Part shown: in pieces, positions 27,097 through 37,844 of the stretch
Numbering within the stretch: the stretch's first letter is position 1
Layout of the letters: each line of letters begins with the position of its first letter
Assembly: GCF_002078875.1 (NCBI RefSeq)
Contig: NC_034409.1
Coordinates: 62,521,874-62,585,873, forward strand
Reading direction: 5' to 3'
From: Numida meleagris
Lineage: Eukaryota; Chordata; Aves; Galliformes; Numididae
Length of the DNA: 64,000 nucleotides
The notes under the pieces: model-generated
Databases searched by the model: none
What the model was told of the DNA's origin: nothing
What the model saw: only the letters and a program-made list of their open reading frames with translations
Translations under genes and position numbers: made by a program

Positions 27097-27109
27097 GTCA
27101 CTAGGCAAC
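27097..27109. promoter_or_regulatory. RFX X-box-like site
   Basis: GTCACTAGGCAAC fits the inverted RFX pattern (GTNRCC ... GGYAAC) with one weak position in the left half. It lies in a GC-rich stretch. Confidence 0.4.
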
Positions 27110-28079
27110 GCTGCTGGGTCCCCGTTGGGTTTTCCACCAGCATTCTCTGGAAGATGAGGGCTCAGTGGAGCAGGGCAGGTCTGTGCACTGAGTGGGAACA
27201 CTGCGGGATTTCTGTTGGAGCTGAGCGGGTGGCTGGGAGCGCGGGCTGGATGTGGGCTGGGGAGCGGTCGCTGGGGGAGGGATGCTTGGAGCTCAGTCAG
27301 GGCTTTAAAAGCACAGGGGTGCTTTTCCAAATACCTGATGGAATACAGATGTTGGACAGGACTGGAGGTAGAGTTTGAGGGCTGAAAGAGGTAACTCCTT
27401 GTGCGTGTGGTGATACTAAAATACTGCGGTGACACGCGTTAAGGAGATGGCAGAGTTGTGTAAGGAGCTGTGACTCACGTTGCAGTATTCAACAGGCTTG
27501 GGACACCACTTCTGATGACAAGCCTGTCCCCTGGGGTATGCAGCTCGTGTTCAGACAGTAGCATCTGTTTCTTACAGTAACTTAAAACTTGCTTAAAGCC
27601 ATTAATTTTTGTATTGAAGCTCGTCTGGACTGTGCAAGCTTGGAACAAACTCACAGATTCCCCCAGGCAAGCAAGGGGATGCTTTTGACAATCCAGAATA
27701 TTGCTAAGGCAGGTATCTAACAGTGCAAAAGAGGGCTATTAGTTACATTTCCACAAGCTGATAAGCAATAGAATATATGTGCATTTTTAGAACTTATTCT
27801 TAGACTTGAGCCTCTTGCAAACAGGCAGTTTGTGCATCTGCATGGCTGACTGACCGCATCATCAGGATGGTTATCAGTAGGCAAATTGTGTCTCTGCAAG
27901 TTTTTCTTTGCTAAATCAACAGCAAAAGGCTGGAACTTGGATTTCAGTGTACCACCACCGCAAAATTCATCTCTCTCCTATGTGCAGTGGTAGAAATCCA
28001 TGAAGTACCTGTGCGTAGCTACAGACTCTCTCCAGCTGGTCTTTTGTTTGACCCAAAGTGAGGAGGAAGAATTTTTTGT

Positions 28080-28330
28080 GCCAGTTGCACTTTAAGGCCA
28101 ATCTCCCCGCTGAGCCACAAGCCAGGGTTTGTTTGCGCTGGGTACTCTGCGGACTGCACTCAGCAGCTGAAGGGGAGTCAGAAGAATGACTGGCTGGGGA
28201 GATCAGATGAAAGAGAAAAGCAAGGCTTTACGGCCTTTTTTTATCTTAATGCATTTCGCCGTTTCATCCCGCTTTTTCAAGCAAGGCTGAGCGGAGACCT
28301 TTTCCTCATTCAAAAGCCAGGCTGTCCTTT
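28080..28330. promoter_or_regulatory. CNE-like stretch in intron 1
   Basis: Non-coding, non-repetitive sequence of mixed composition, including a ATGCAT core (28250) and an AT-rich centre flanked by CpG-containing arms. Judged by appearance only. Confidence 0.22.
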
Positions 28331-29112
28331 TCATTAAGGGGGCAAAAGGGGTGTCAGGGAATCACCTGAATTCTCAGAGGACGATCTGTGCTTTTTGTTT
28401 GTTTCAGCACACGAGAAGAGAGGTTTTTCACAAGGTGCTTATCTAGGGGCAGCTCGTAGCAACCTGGCGGGTGGGGGGAGCCATGTGAATTGCCAGAGCA
28501 CTGCTCCTTGCCGGTACAGGAAAGCTTTGATGGCTCGAGTGCAAAACAGCTGCATAGCTTGGATACCACGCTGCATTGTGCATTGGCGGTGCGTGGTGGA
28601 GGAGAGGAAATTCCCTAGGAGCTGTGGATGATGGGCGGGCTAGAAAAGTGGAGGATGGCCATAGGTATGTCGTGCTGGAGGTATCAAGAGTGTTGAAAAT
28701 TCCCTTTAAAACGTTATTTTCCCAGTAAGTCTCGAGACCTTTGCAGAAACTTTCGCCAGGCAATCCATTCCAGATTTTGGCATTCGTCCTTTCTCTTCCC
28801 GGTGCTCATGCTGAGCAGATGAGCGCAATGGCCGGACCTAAAATGAAGAGCATCTACAGTCTGATCTCATCCTCCCTTGCTGCCTTTGGCTGGAGAGGAG
28901 GAGGAGCTTTGAAATCGGATTATTACTTCGAGCCTCTTGGCTTTGGAGCTACAGACTGTTCACTACGTTGCCAATGGGCTTAAAAGCTTAGCAGAACTCC
29001 CACTAGGTGCCCAGGAAGCCTCTTACCCTCGGAGGCGGTGACATCGCGGGATCAGCTGTTCCTTATTTATCGTGCAGCAGAATCATCCGGGGAGGTGCCT
29101 CATGAGCCCAGT

Positions 29113-29136
29113 GATGTTGTTTCCAGAAACAACATC
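29113..29136. other. Perfect 11-bp inverted repeat with 2-nt loop
   Basis: GATGTTGTTTC, CA, GAAACAACATC. Both arms match at all 11 positions. Confidence 0.85.
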
Positions 29137-29577
29137 AAGAGCAGGTAGCTGTGCTGGTGCTGTGCCTGCCCACGTGATTGCTGTCAGCCGAGGCACGATG
29201 TCGTACAGTTGCTAAAATTGTCTTCAGCCTCTGGTAGTACTTAGTAAATGGAAACATCAAACCCAGCATTTATGGAGAGAGAAGGGTTGGAGGTGTATAA
29301 AACACCCTACTGAGGGACCTCTAAGCCTAAAACAGTAAAGTTTACTAGTAATTTAGCAATCTGAATCATACCTGCACAGCTACCAGGAGAGATTCTTCCT
29401 TACCCATAAATGGTATCTTTCTTACGGAGAGGCAAACAGGATGCAATACAAGTGGACTTTGTTTCCTCTCATACTGTTGTCTTTGAAGGTTATTTTCAGC
29501 TAGAGGAGTTGAACTTGTGGCTTGGGCAATAGTGGTCATCTGTTTTGTGGGAGTGTTTTCATTTGTTTTGGTGGAGG

Positions 29578-29605
29578 TTGTTTTGTTGTTGTTGTTGTTG
29601 TTGTT
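29578..29605 (+). repeat. (GTT)n microsatellite
   Basis: About seven GTT units flanked by TTTTG. Confidence 0.92.
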
Positions 29606-30850
29606 TTGGAGGACATGACCCCAGTGCTGTTTCCATAAAAGGCATGGACCCCTGATTAGAAATTTAAGCAGACCGGTGTTGAGCTTGCTTTCCTTAATTG
29701 CCCTTCGTGGGCTTCTTGGAAGTCTTCAGTGGGGTCTGCAAGAGGTCAGCAAATGATAGGCTGGTGACCATTGGTTCAGCTGAGGCTGAAATTTCTGTCT
29801 CTCTACCATGCAAAGCCAGCTCAGTGCCCAGTGTGATGCCTGCCCCTCAGCCAGCATAACTGGCTTGTGGTAAATGGTGTAGATTATCTGCTCTGAAGGA
29901 AAAGGGGATTATTTTGAAAGGGAGAAATGATCCTTTGGAGGGAAATAGCTCAATCTCCAAATGCTTTGTCTGCTAATAAAACTGCTCAGAAAGAAAGATG
30001 ATGGCAGTGGCATCAAGTGTCAAGCCTTATGGGTTTCCTCTTAGCCTTGCCACAGAGTGAAGTATGCCCTTGGTAAGGATGCTGGGCTTTGTGATAGTTT
30101 CTCCATCTGTAAAATTGCTCTGTATGGGGGTGTGTTCCTCCCCTTCCTTCACAGGTGCTGTAAAGCTTTGTTAAATGTTTTAACAGTGCTTTGATGCTCT
30201 AGCATGAAAGCTACTCTGGAGGCATAAAGTACTAATGTCTAACTATTAAGCAGAAATGAATCGCTTGTTACATCAGAGCTTCAGATGTACTCTGTCCATC
30301 TGAAAGGGTACTTTGTAGGGGGAAGAAACTGAGTGAGCAGCAGTTTTACATCTAAGTGCTGACAATGCATAAAATTCGTAACAAATGTAGTTCTTGTCCC
30401 AAATTGGCTACCCTGCAGGCAAGATGATCTAGAAGGAGAAGAAAGTGTTATTATCACCAGTAGGCTGCTATGGGTCATGAGGGAGAAGGACTGAGCACTC
30501 TGAAATCTCTTTTCAGTGCAGTTTAGCCACCCAGTGTGAGCTGCTCGCATTTGTTTGTATTGCACAGCAGTGAAAAATCCCAGTTGCAGAGCAAGTTGCA
30601 GTGTGCTGTGTAAACAGGGGAGGGTCCCTGTCCCCAAGAGGAGATCAGAGGCAGCAGGTTAACATGGATGGAGTATAAGAAGACACCACGGTTCTGGCTG
30701 CAGGGTAGGCGACAGCACAGTGGTCTCGGTTCACCAGCAGCCTGGTGCTTGTCCTGATTTTTAAGCATTCTGATAGAGAGGCTAAAGAAGGACAAAAAAG
30801 CAGGGTTTGTCTATAAACCAAGCATAGAAAGTTGTGCCATGATGAACAGT

Positions 30851-30880
30851 GTTCATCAGCACTGCGGAGTGCTGATGAAC
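30851..30880. other. Perfect 13-bp inverted repeat with 4-nt loop
   Basis: GTTCATCAGCACT, loop GCGG, AGTGCTGATGAAC. A further GATGAAC at 30841-30847 could compete for the left arm. Confidence 0.88.
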
Positions 30881-32425
30881 TTTGAAACCTACATGGGCCA
30901 AAGTGAAAGAAATTCAGTGTTTGTGCAGTCTCATCCATAGCCAAAGGGAGCTGCTGGGGGAGAGGAAAACTATTGCTACCTGCACTGCTAGCACCATGGG
31001 ATTTAGTCTTTGCAAAGAGTTGTGATACGGAGGCAATAAGATAAATTCTCCCTGGGTTTCTGTTTATAACCATCTCCCTAGTATAAAGATGTCATCTCAC
31101 ACCTCTGCTTGGCCCTGGCATAACATTACGTCCCTATTTACAACAGGTTTGAAATAGCCTTTGAAGTCTTCTTACAGAAAGCTGTGGGAAGGAGTGGAGG
31201 TCTCAGAAGGTACTGACAGACATTAAGGACTAAACTGAAGAAAGAAGAAAAGGGATGCCCTTTGCTGCTCCTCCTTTTTCCCCCTCCCCATATGACAGTC
31301 CCTTTCTAACTGGGCAGATGTTTTCCTCTTATCAGGTGTGTGCTTTTCACCATGACATCTCAGATGCCGTGCAGAGGCTGCTGCAGCAGCGAGTGTCATT
31401 GAACCCCTTCACCTCATGCCCCTGGAGCTACCACAGAATGCCAGCTCAGCTTGTAGTCCCCAGGAGACAAGGTGAAGATGATGATGTTTCTTTGAGGAGA
31501 GCTGCTGGTTCTCCCCATGATGCAAATACAGACCGGAGAAGCCAGGGGCTCTTTTTGCATGGGAAGCCATAAAGTCCTGGAGCACCATACAGAGAGCCAG
31601 GCATGCAGGTCCTTGCCGCACCATTGCCCACAGGACTGGGGCAGCTGGAAAGAGAGCATGAGGCTGTGGTGGTGACGACCCCAGCTCTGCAGAAATACCA
31701 GCCCTGTTGTGTTGCCAAGCTGTCTGTTGGGGCTGGGGAGTTGTGAGATATGCGGCGTGTCAAGCTGGGAGTGTAATCTCCTCTCAAATATTTGGATAAC
31801 GGTTGGTGCCTCCAGCCAGCCACTGAAATTAAGATAATATGGCTCCGAGACTCCATCAGGACCAGGAACCGTAGCTGCTTTCTATGGCTTTACTTGCAGC
31901 CATCTAAACCCACTGCAGCATGCGCTATAGGGGCAGAGTGCGACAGCCTCTCTGCCACCTCAAGCTGGCAGCCTCAGTAGGGTTCATGTTTTGAACCTTT
32001 ACTTCCATACAATGGCAGCAATCACCTGTAGGGAGAGCATGACAACGGGCTGAAGAAAGCGCTCTGGCTGCTGGGCACAATGATATCTGAAGGGAGCTGA
32101 GTACATCTTAGGGGCTGAGTGTCCTGACAGACCCAGCAGGCTAGTTGCCTCTGCTCTGGGACTGCATCTTGGTTTTTGTTGTGTTGACCTCTTGTTGTTG
32201 CTTTGGTTGGATGGGCTGGGTGTGTTTTGCACTGAAAGGAGGGGGATGCATTTGCTACACTCTTGCCCAGTACCTGTCCTCAGTAATTATCGGTGACATG
32301 AGGAAAATGTCCTGGCTCCATTTAGCCAGTTTAGTTTTGCAGTTTCTATGCATGAGTTAGGGCTGGCTCAGCCCAGCCCACGGGTGGCTTTTGGTGATCT
32401 CCTAAACCCCTCAGCAAAAGCGTGA

Positions 32426-32432
32426 TGAGTCA
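32426..32432 (+). promoter_or_regulatory. AP-1/MAF-type core TGAGTCA
   Basis: A perfect TGAGTCA within GATGAGTCACTTAGG; an AGCTGATAAC GATA-type core follows about 25 bp later. Confidence 0.35.
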
Positions 32433-32892
32433 CTTAGGAGCATTGCAGTAGAAAGCTGATAACAGTAACAGTCTAGAAATAGAGCTGAAGGGATTGGGTT
32501 TTTAAACTGGTGGCTAACTTGGACAAGGCTTAGCCGTGCTTAAACTGGTTATGTCCCATCAGATTCAGCCATGGATGATTCAGCTTCAGTGCGGAACTGA
32601 AGCCTGCTCAGCCCTACACCTCCATGCTGCAACACGTGCCGGGCCTCCTGCAGTTTTGGAGCCCATCTTCTAAAACCAGGGCTGTCTTCTGAAACAGAGG
32701 CCAGGGGCCTAGGGAGGCCACCTCCCAGCATGCCAGGAGCCAGAGCCCACCCCTGCCTGCTGCTTTCCCAGGGAGCAGAGGGATGGGTTCATGGCCTCTC
32801 GCCCGGCCCGGCTCACCCCGCTGCGGGCCAGCGCTCCTTGCGGGCAAGGTGGTCACCCTTGCTCCTGCAGCCGCTTTTTCCCAACAGCCACT

Positions 32893-32903
32893 GCATGACT
32901 CAG
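32893..32903 (-). promoter_or_regulatory. NFE2/MARE-like site
   Basis: GCATGACTCAG; on the minus strand CTGAGTCATGC, close to the extended AP-1/MARE consensus. Confidence 0.35.
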
Positions 32904-33594
32904 AGGGGATTTAGTTGGGGCTGGGGGAGGGAAAGACGTTAAACAGGCTTTTCCCTAATGAGGTGTGACGCCAGCTGGAGAGGGGGAGAATCCTGCTTTT
33001 CTCCTGTCTCTTGCTCTCTCCAGCTACAGGAGGAGGAGGAGATGTGTCCCCCCCCTTCCTCTGCTGATTTGCTGCCTCTTCTGTTTCCTTTCTGTTCTGT
33101 CCCCAAAGCGTTTTGGCAAGGTTCAGATTTCTGCGCTCACAGCTCAGTGCTCAAAGAGAAAGGGGAAAAACAAAAGAGTTCCAGGCGCAGGGGGGAGGGA
33201 TGGTGGCAGGGAGGAAGCCCAGGGCCCGTCTGGAGCAGGGGATAGGCGCCCAGGGGCAGGCCCTGCCCTGAGGACCGAGGCTTGGTGGCCTCTTTCTCCT
33301 GGGAGTCCCCTACCCTGCTTCACTCACCTCTTCTCTGTGGACTTTGCAGGCTGCTGTTGGAAGGGAGGGCTGGGAAAACAAGGTTTATTCCTCCTTTTCC
33401 ACAATCTGGGCTGAAGCAGTAGGTGCAAACCCAGGAGGATCCCAGCTCCATGGTCCAGAAATGTTGAGATCTGCATGTCATGCTCCCTGGCATTTCCACA
33501 GCACCCTGTGCACGTGGGGGAAGTCCTGCATTCAGATGTTTTGGGGTAGAAAGCCAGAGAATTGCACCTAAGTAGAAAATGGTAGTGCTGGGCT

Positions 33595-33943
33595 GAATGG
33601 GGCTCAGACAGCTCCAGGGAGACCTCACTGTGGCCTTTGAGTATGTGAAGGGAGCTTACAAACACAAGGGAGAACAACATTTTACACAGTGATAGGACTA
33701 AAAGTGGGGAGATTTAGGTTAGATGTTAGGAAGAAGTTCCTTACTCAGGAGGTGGTGAGGCCCTGGCACAGGCTGCTCAGAGAAGCTGTGGATGCCCCAT
33801 CCCTAGAGATGCTCAAGGTCAGGTTGGATGGGGCCCTGGGCAGCCTGATCTGCTGGGTGGCAGCTCTGCCCGTGAGAGGAGGTTGGAACTGGGTGGGCTT
33901 TAAAGTACCTTCTAGCCCAAGCCATTCTGTGATTCTGTGATTC
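33595..33943 (+). mobile_element. CR1 LINE 3' end
   Basis: A sense CR1 fragment with the peptide GRFRLDVRKKFLTQEVVRPW and DAPSLEMLKVRLDGALGSL, then a 3' UTR (GGAGGTTGGAACTGGGTGGG) and a terminal octamer repeat ATTCTGTGATTCTGTGATTC at about 33923-33943. It is 5' truncated and inert. Confidence 0.92.
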
Positions 33944-34639
33944 CCTGACCCTTCACTGGGAAATGAAAGCACCTCTTGCTGCTCCTGCCCTATCACAAGC
34001 AGCAACCTACGAGAAGTAGACCAGAGCTTGATAGGACAGTATCAGTATCTTTTTCCAAGGCTTTACAGGACAGCCTGTCCTTATCTTTTCCCAGGATGAA
34101 CGGCCACCCCGGACAAATAACCACTGCAGAGGTGGCCAAAGGGAGGCAGGGGAGACTGCTCCACCCTGCATGCCCATCCTCACCCAGCACCTCAGGAATG
34201 TCCCTTATCTCCCTGAGCGACCTGCGGGCTCCCAAAATGTAAAGGTCACTGCTGGGCCTGGAGAACAATCGTTGGCAGTAGAGGACTATCTGAAGGGATT
34301 GTGGCCGCTGTTTAATGAGTGCTAGTCAAACAGCAGGCTGAAAGGGCTCACGGGAAGCAATTTAAATATCCCTTCGTACAAAAGGCTGTCACATCCCCGC
34401 AAAGGCAGGCTGGTGACTGACGGCTTTAGTGCACAAGTGTACTGTGGGTGAGGGAAAGGGGGAGGGATATCCTCAATTGGAGGCTTACTGTTTTCCCCTT
34501 TCTTCTGACTCCTCACAGGTCATTTTTCACAAGGTCCCTGTGGTAACCTACCTGAACATTTCTGGAGGTGTCTAAGCACATCGCATACCTTTTTCTTTTT
34601 TTTTTCTTTTTGTTAGAGGGCAGATGACTGCCAAAGTCG

Positions 34640-35260
34640 TCCTTTCCAAGCAAAATAAGTCAACACCTCCATAATACTAGCTGCTTACCAAGAGAATTCA
34701 CTTGCTGATTATTATTTACATAGCATGATTGCTGTTTATATAGCAATAACATCACTATCTGAGTGATGGCAAGCAGTAACTGTACTTCTTGCATCAACTT
34801 CTCATCAGGCAGAGTAGTCATCTTGAGGCCAGAACTGAGATTCTTGGGACATTTCCTAGCTCGCAGCAGGAATTCTTGTGTCAGGCTTAGGCTGCCCCTT
34901 GTTCTTTCTCTGCCTCAGGTTTTCCCATAATAGATGTGTTTAATACATTCTTCACAGGGCAGGTGTCAGGCTTCTGCTTATGAAGCACTCTGGGTACTCT
35001 GCAAAAGGTAAATAAGAATGGTGTTCATAATGAAAATATGCTATTAATACATTTCCAGTAAAAGAAAAAAAAAACACCCATAAGCAGCATTTAATCTGCA
35101 ATCTATTATCAATAATTTTATTACTGCCGTTACTGAGGTCTAATAAAAAAGCATTTTCCCTTCTTTATTGGGTAAGTGCCAAAACGTTTATCCTTTATTC
35201 TCTGGCCATTAACCTTTATTCTGTAGCCATTAGCTTAGCCGTTTGTGTAATAGTCTGTTG
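34640..35260. promoter_or_regulatory. CNE-like AT-rich stretch 1-1.7 kb upstream of exon 2
   Basis: A dense mix of TTTAT, AATAAT and TTTACATAGCA-like cores. A near-repeat (ACATAGCATGATTGCTG / TATATAGCAATAACATCA) lies at about 34718-34760. No coding frame and no transposon features. Function is inferred from composition only. Confidence 0.25.
35192..35233 (+). repeat. 21-bp tandem duplication
   Basis: CCTTTATTCTCTGGCCATTA is followed in phase by CCTTTATTCTGTAGCCATTA: two copies with a 21-bp period and few mismatches. Confidence 0.85.
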
Positions 35261-35526
35261 AGTAACGTTCAAGTAGGAGTTTGTATTCAATCCATTATTT
35301 ACTCTGAAACTCAAAAAGAATAGCTTCTTATGGCTCTGTTATTTATCCATATCAAATCTTGTTGCTTCGTTAACTGCTGATGATCACTCTTGCAGGAACT
35401 GGATTTTTCTTACTGTGTGTGACTTTCTGGAAAATGAACACAAGTATAGTTAACTCGGTGACATTTTGAAAGTAAAGCTTGAAATCTTTGGCTGAAAAAC
35501 ATGCATTTTGCATATGCTGTGAGACG

Positions 35527-35592
35527 AGTTGTTTGGTTGGACTAGGTGATCTTAAAGGTATTTCCAACTTTAATGATTCTATGATTCTGTGA
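35527..35592 (+). mobile_element. CR1 LINE 3' tail (about 65 bp)
   Basis: The motifs GGTTGGACTAGGTGATCTTA and TTCCAACTTTAATGATTCTA followed by TGATTCTGTG are the CR1 terminus. Only the last part of the 3' UTR is kept. Confidence 0.88.
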
Positions 35593-36299
35593 AAATACCA
35601 AACCAACTACATTTCAGAACTTTATCTTTTTTATCGCTGAGTTTCTGCATCACACCTCTATGTAAACTGTTGTGCTGAAATAAGCTGTAATACTCTCCAC
35701 CGCTCTGTCAGGGGTTGAGGGCTTGGGGCGGGGTCATGAGGTCTGACACCCCTCTGCCCCTTCTTTCTACCTTATTGAAAAAAATGAAGAGAAATTAATT
35801 AAAAACAGGCAATTTGTTTATTTCTTTGCAGCATTTTCTTGCTAGCTTTCAGCTCTTTCTGCCTACCCATCTAAAGCTCCTCTTTGTGAGTGGCTTTTTG
35901 GGCCATACTTAAATGAACTCGCTAGTCATAGTGAGCGGAAAACAAAGAAGAATGAAGCTGTTGATTCATGCCCATCAGTAGAACACAGGAGAAATCATGG
36001 ATTTGTTATTAGGCAATAGCATCTTAACCTCACAGAACCACTTTTTTCTCTCTCCCGACAAAGGCTGAAGGGTGTCATTCAGTAAAACCCTTTCAAGGTC
36101 CTCACATAAACTCTTGCAGTGAAGAAGTGGTAGTAGTAGTGTTCTTGATGATGGAGAAGTTCAGCTTACCCAGTGTATGCCTTCGTCCTGTACGTGTACT
36201 TTAGGCTGCTTGACTCTTTTTGCTGTCAAGCTAACAGTATTATTTTGAGGAATTAGTTTGATTGCTAGATTTTTTTTTTCTCTCCTTTCTACTCATTAG

Positions 36300-36394
36300 G
36301 AACTGGAAGCTGCTCTTCACAGGGATGATGTGGAGTTTATCAGCGACCTGATCGCCTGCCTTCTTCAAGGTTGCTATCAGCGCAGAGACATCAC
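36300..36394 (+). CDS. CECR2: CECR2 exon 2: DDT-like module, first part
   Basis: The exon encodes 31 codons plus two bases (AC) of a split threonine codon. It starts ELEAALHRDDVEFISDLIAC and ends with QGCYQRRDI. The acceptor is a long T/C tract followed by ATTAG at 36295-36299; the donor is GTGAGT at 36395. It begins in phase 0, so the missing upstream exon must end on a complete codon. The helical FISDLIACLLQ segment belongs to the DDT-like region that ISWI partner proteins use to contact the ATPase (family knowledge). It is the only recognisable exon in the left 56 kb and is flanked by introns of at least 36 kb and 20.5 kb. Codon-level agreement with mammalian CECR2 is essentially complete here. 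Confidence 0.95.
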
Positions 36395-36751
36395 GTGAGT
36401 AACCTCGCTCTGTGGCTTAAGTGCTGTGCACGGGAGCTAATTAACAGAGTCACAGGGATGTTTCACAGCTTTGGAGTGATGACATAGCAGTGATCAGCAG
36501 TCACTAACAATCAGGCCACATTCTTCACTAAGTGGAAGGGAATTCCAGCTCTTCTAGGGCGGAGTTGCAGGTTATTGATTTTATGAAGCAAACTTCTTTG
36601 GGAGAAAAAATATTCAGATCCCATGCAAATCTGTTTGATGCTCTGCTGTGGCACTAACGCATACAGAGAACATCTGCTCTTTGTGTTTCAAACAAACTAT
36701 ATTTGGTCAATTTAGTGATACCACAGTAAGTGTTTAAGTCATCACACATTT

Positions 36752-36846
36752 GAGGGATGTGGTTTAGTGGGCCTAGTGGTGATCTGTTGATGGTTCAACT
36801 AGATTATTTTAGTGGTCTTTTCCAACCTTAATGATTCTATGATTCC
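36752..36846 (+). mobile_element. CR1 LINE 3' tail in intron 2
   Basis: GAGGGATGTGGTTTAGTGGG, then GTTGATGGTTCAACTAGATT and CTTTTCCAACCTTAATGATT ending in CTATGATTC. This is a typical short CR1 3' UTR, 360 bp downstream of exon 2. Confidence 0.9.
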
Positions 36847-37245
36847 ACGTTGTCAATGTTTTATATGCATTGCTTAGAATAAAACATGCTGCTCTACAAG
36901 CCGCCTCACTTGCATGGAAGTCTCCACTGCTTTACAGAGAGAATTGTAATTATTTTCTTGGAAATAAGAGGAGCACTGGAAGCAGTTCAGTTGCAAAATG
37001 CCAGAAAGTGCTTTGACGTGTCTCTGGACATTGAAACATCAAGAGAACACTTCGATAGCATCCACCTAAAGTAGCCTTCTGAAATCAGACTTTTGTGGAA
37101 CACAATTCTTTGGAAGGTCACTGCTCCCACAATGAAATGTGCTCCCAGTGATAACTGGTGCTCTTTATTTGTTCTTCTCCCATGAATTGTGTTAGTCAGA
37201 AAGCATAACTGGAGACAATGTGGCAACAGTTGCTGTTGCTTAGAA

Positions 37246-37270
37246 TATGTACTTAGGCAAGTACTTAGGC
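37246..37270 (+). repeat. 12-bp tandem duplication
   Basis: GTACTTAGGCA occurs twice in a row, separated by one A. Confidence 0.85.
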
Positions 37271-37314
37271 ATAACCATAGGTGCTTGTACACTATTTTTA
37301 ATCAACTGATGATA

Positions 37315-37336
37315 TGTGTGTGTGTATATATATATA
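37315..37336 (+). repeat. (TG)n(TA)n microsatellite
   Basis: A TG run passing into TATATATA, ending ACACC. Confidence 0.9.
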
Positions 37337-37820
37337 CACCCAAAAAGTATGTTTTCTTGTACTGCTGGATTGACAATCAGCCCAAGTGGATTTCAAGACC
37401 TGAACAAGGCAGCTGCGCTGTGCTTAGTGTATCTGAATGAATTTGATGTACTGAGGAGCTTGATTGTAAAGTGACTACAATGACATATACCTCCTTTATC
37501 AAAATAGTTACAGAGCAATGTGATCCTGCTTATAAACATGCCAAGTTTATTTCTTCACATTGAAAATATGGGAAAGTAGTAGTGTAAGTGTTTTGCATAC
37601 CTTCATCTGCTCACCTTTGTGAAACAGAGGAAGATTTGTTTTTGATAAATTTGATGAAACCAGCATTCTGAGGTTCTCCAAAACTCTCAAGACCTAGGAG
37701 TGTCCACTTAGCAGTTGCACTTTTTAATTGACTTCCCTTTCTCTGTTTTTTTAATTAAGAAAAATCAGGCATGAATCATGAGTGAGTTATTGACAAGTTG
37801 TTTGTCTTTTGGGGAGATTT

Positions 37821-37844
37821 GCACATGTACACGTGCATATGTGC
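37821..37844. other. 24-nt alternating purine-pyrimidine tract with E-box
   Basis: Every step from 37821 to 37844 alternates purine and pyrimidine (starts GCACATGTAC, ends ATATGTGC). A canonical CACGTG E-box lies at 37830-37835. The outer 6 bases are inverted repeats. Such tracts favour Z-DNA. Confidence 0.7.

Larger units (their letters stand above)
19098..33594 (+). other. Putative intron 1, mostly unique sequence
   Basis: No coding exon was recognised in about 14 kb. Contents: an ancient CR1 relic at 21058-21400, an X-box-like site at 27097-27109, a CNE-like stretch at about 28080-28330, two perfect hairpins (29113-29136 and 30851-30880), a GTT repeat at 29578-29605, and AP-1-type sites at 32426 and 32896. 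GC content rises between 32.6 and 33.4 kb. The open frames here do not resemble known families. Confidence 0.6.
33944..36299 (+). other. Putative intron 1, last 2.4 kb before exon 2
   Basis: The stretch is mainly AT-rich and unique. It contains CNE-like sequence at about 34260-34470 and 34640-35260, including a 21-bp tandem duplication at 35192-35233, plus a CR1 tail at 35527-35592. It ends with the exon 2 acceptor, whose long T/C tract at 36270-36294 is a strong polypyrimidine tract. Confidence 0.65.

Noticed and set aside
26908..27435. 175-codon open frame on the minus strand
   Set aside because: Proline/serine-rich from GC-rich non-coding DNA; no domain, overlapping frame on the other strand.
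30851..30880. microRNA gene
   Set aside because: The stem is 13 bp and flanks do not extend the pairing to precursor length.
35192..35233. Start of a CRISPR-like or satellite array
   Set aside because: Only two units without spacers in a vertebrate genome; simple tandem duplication.
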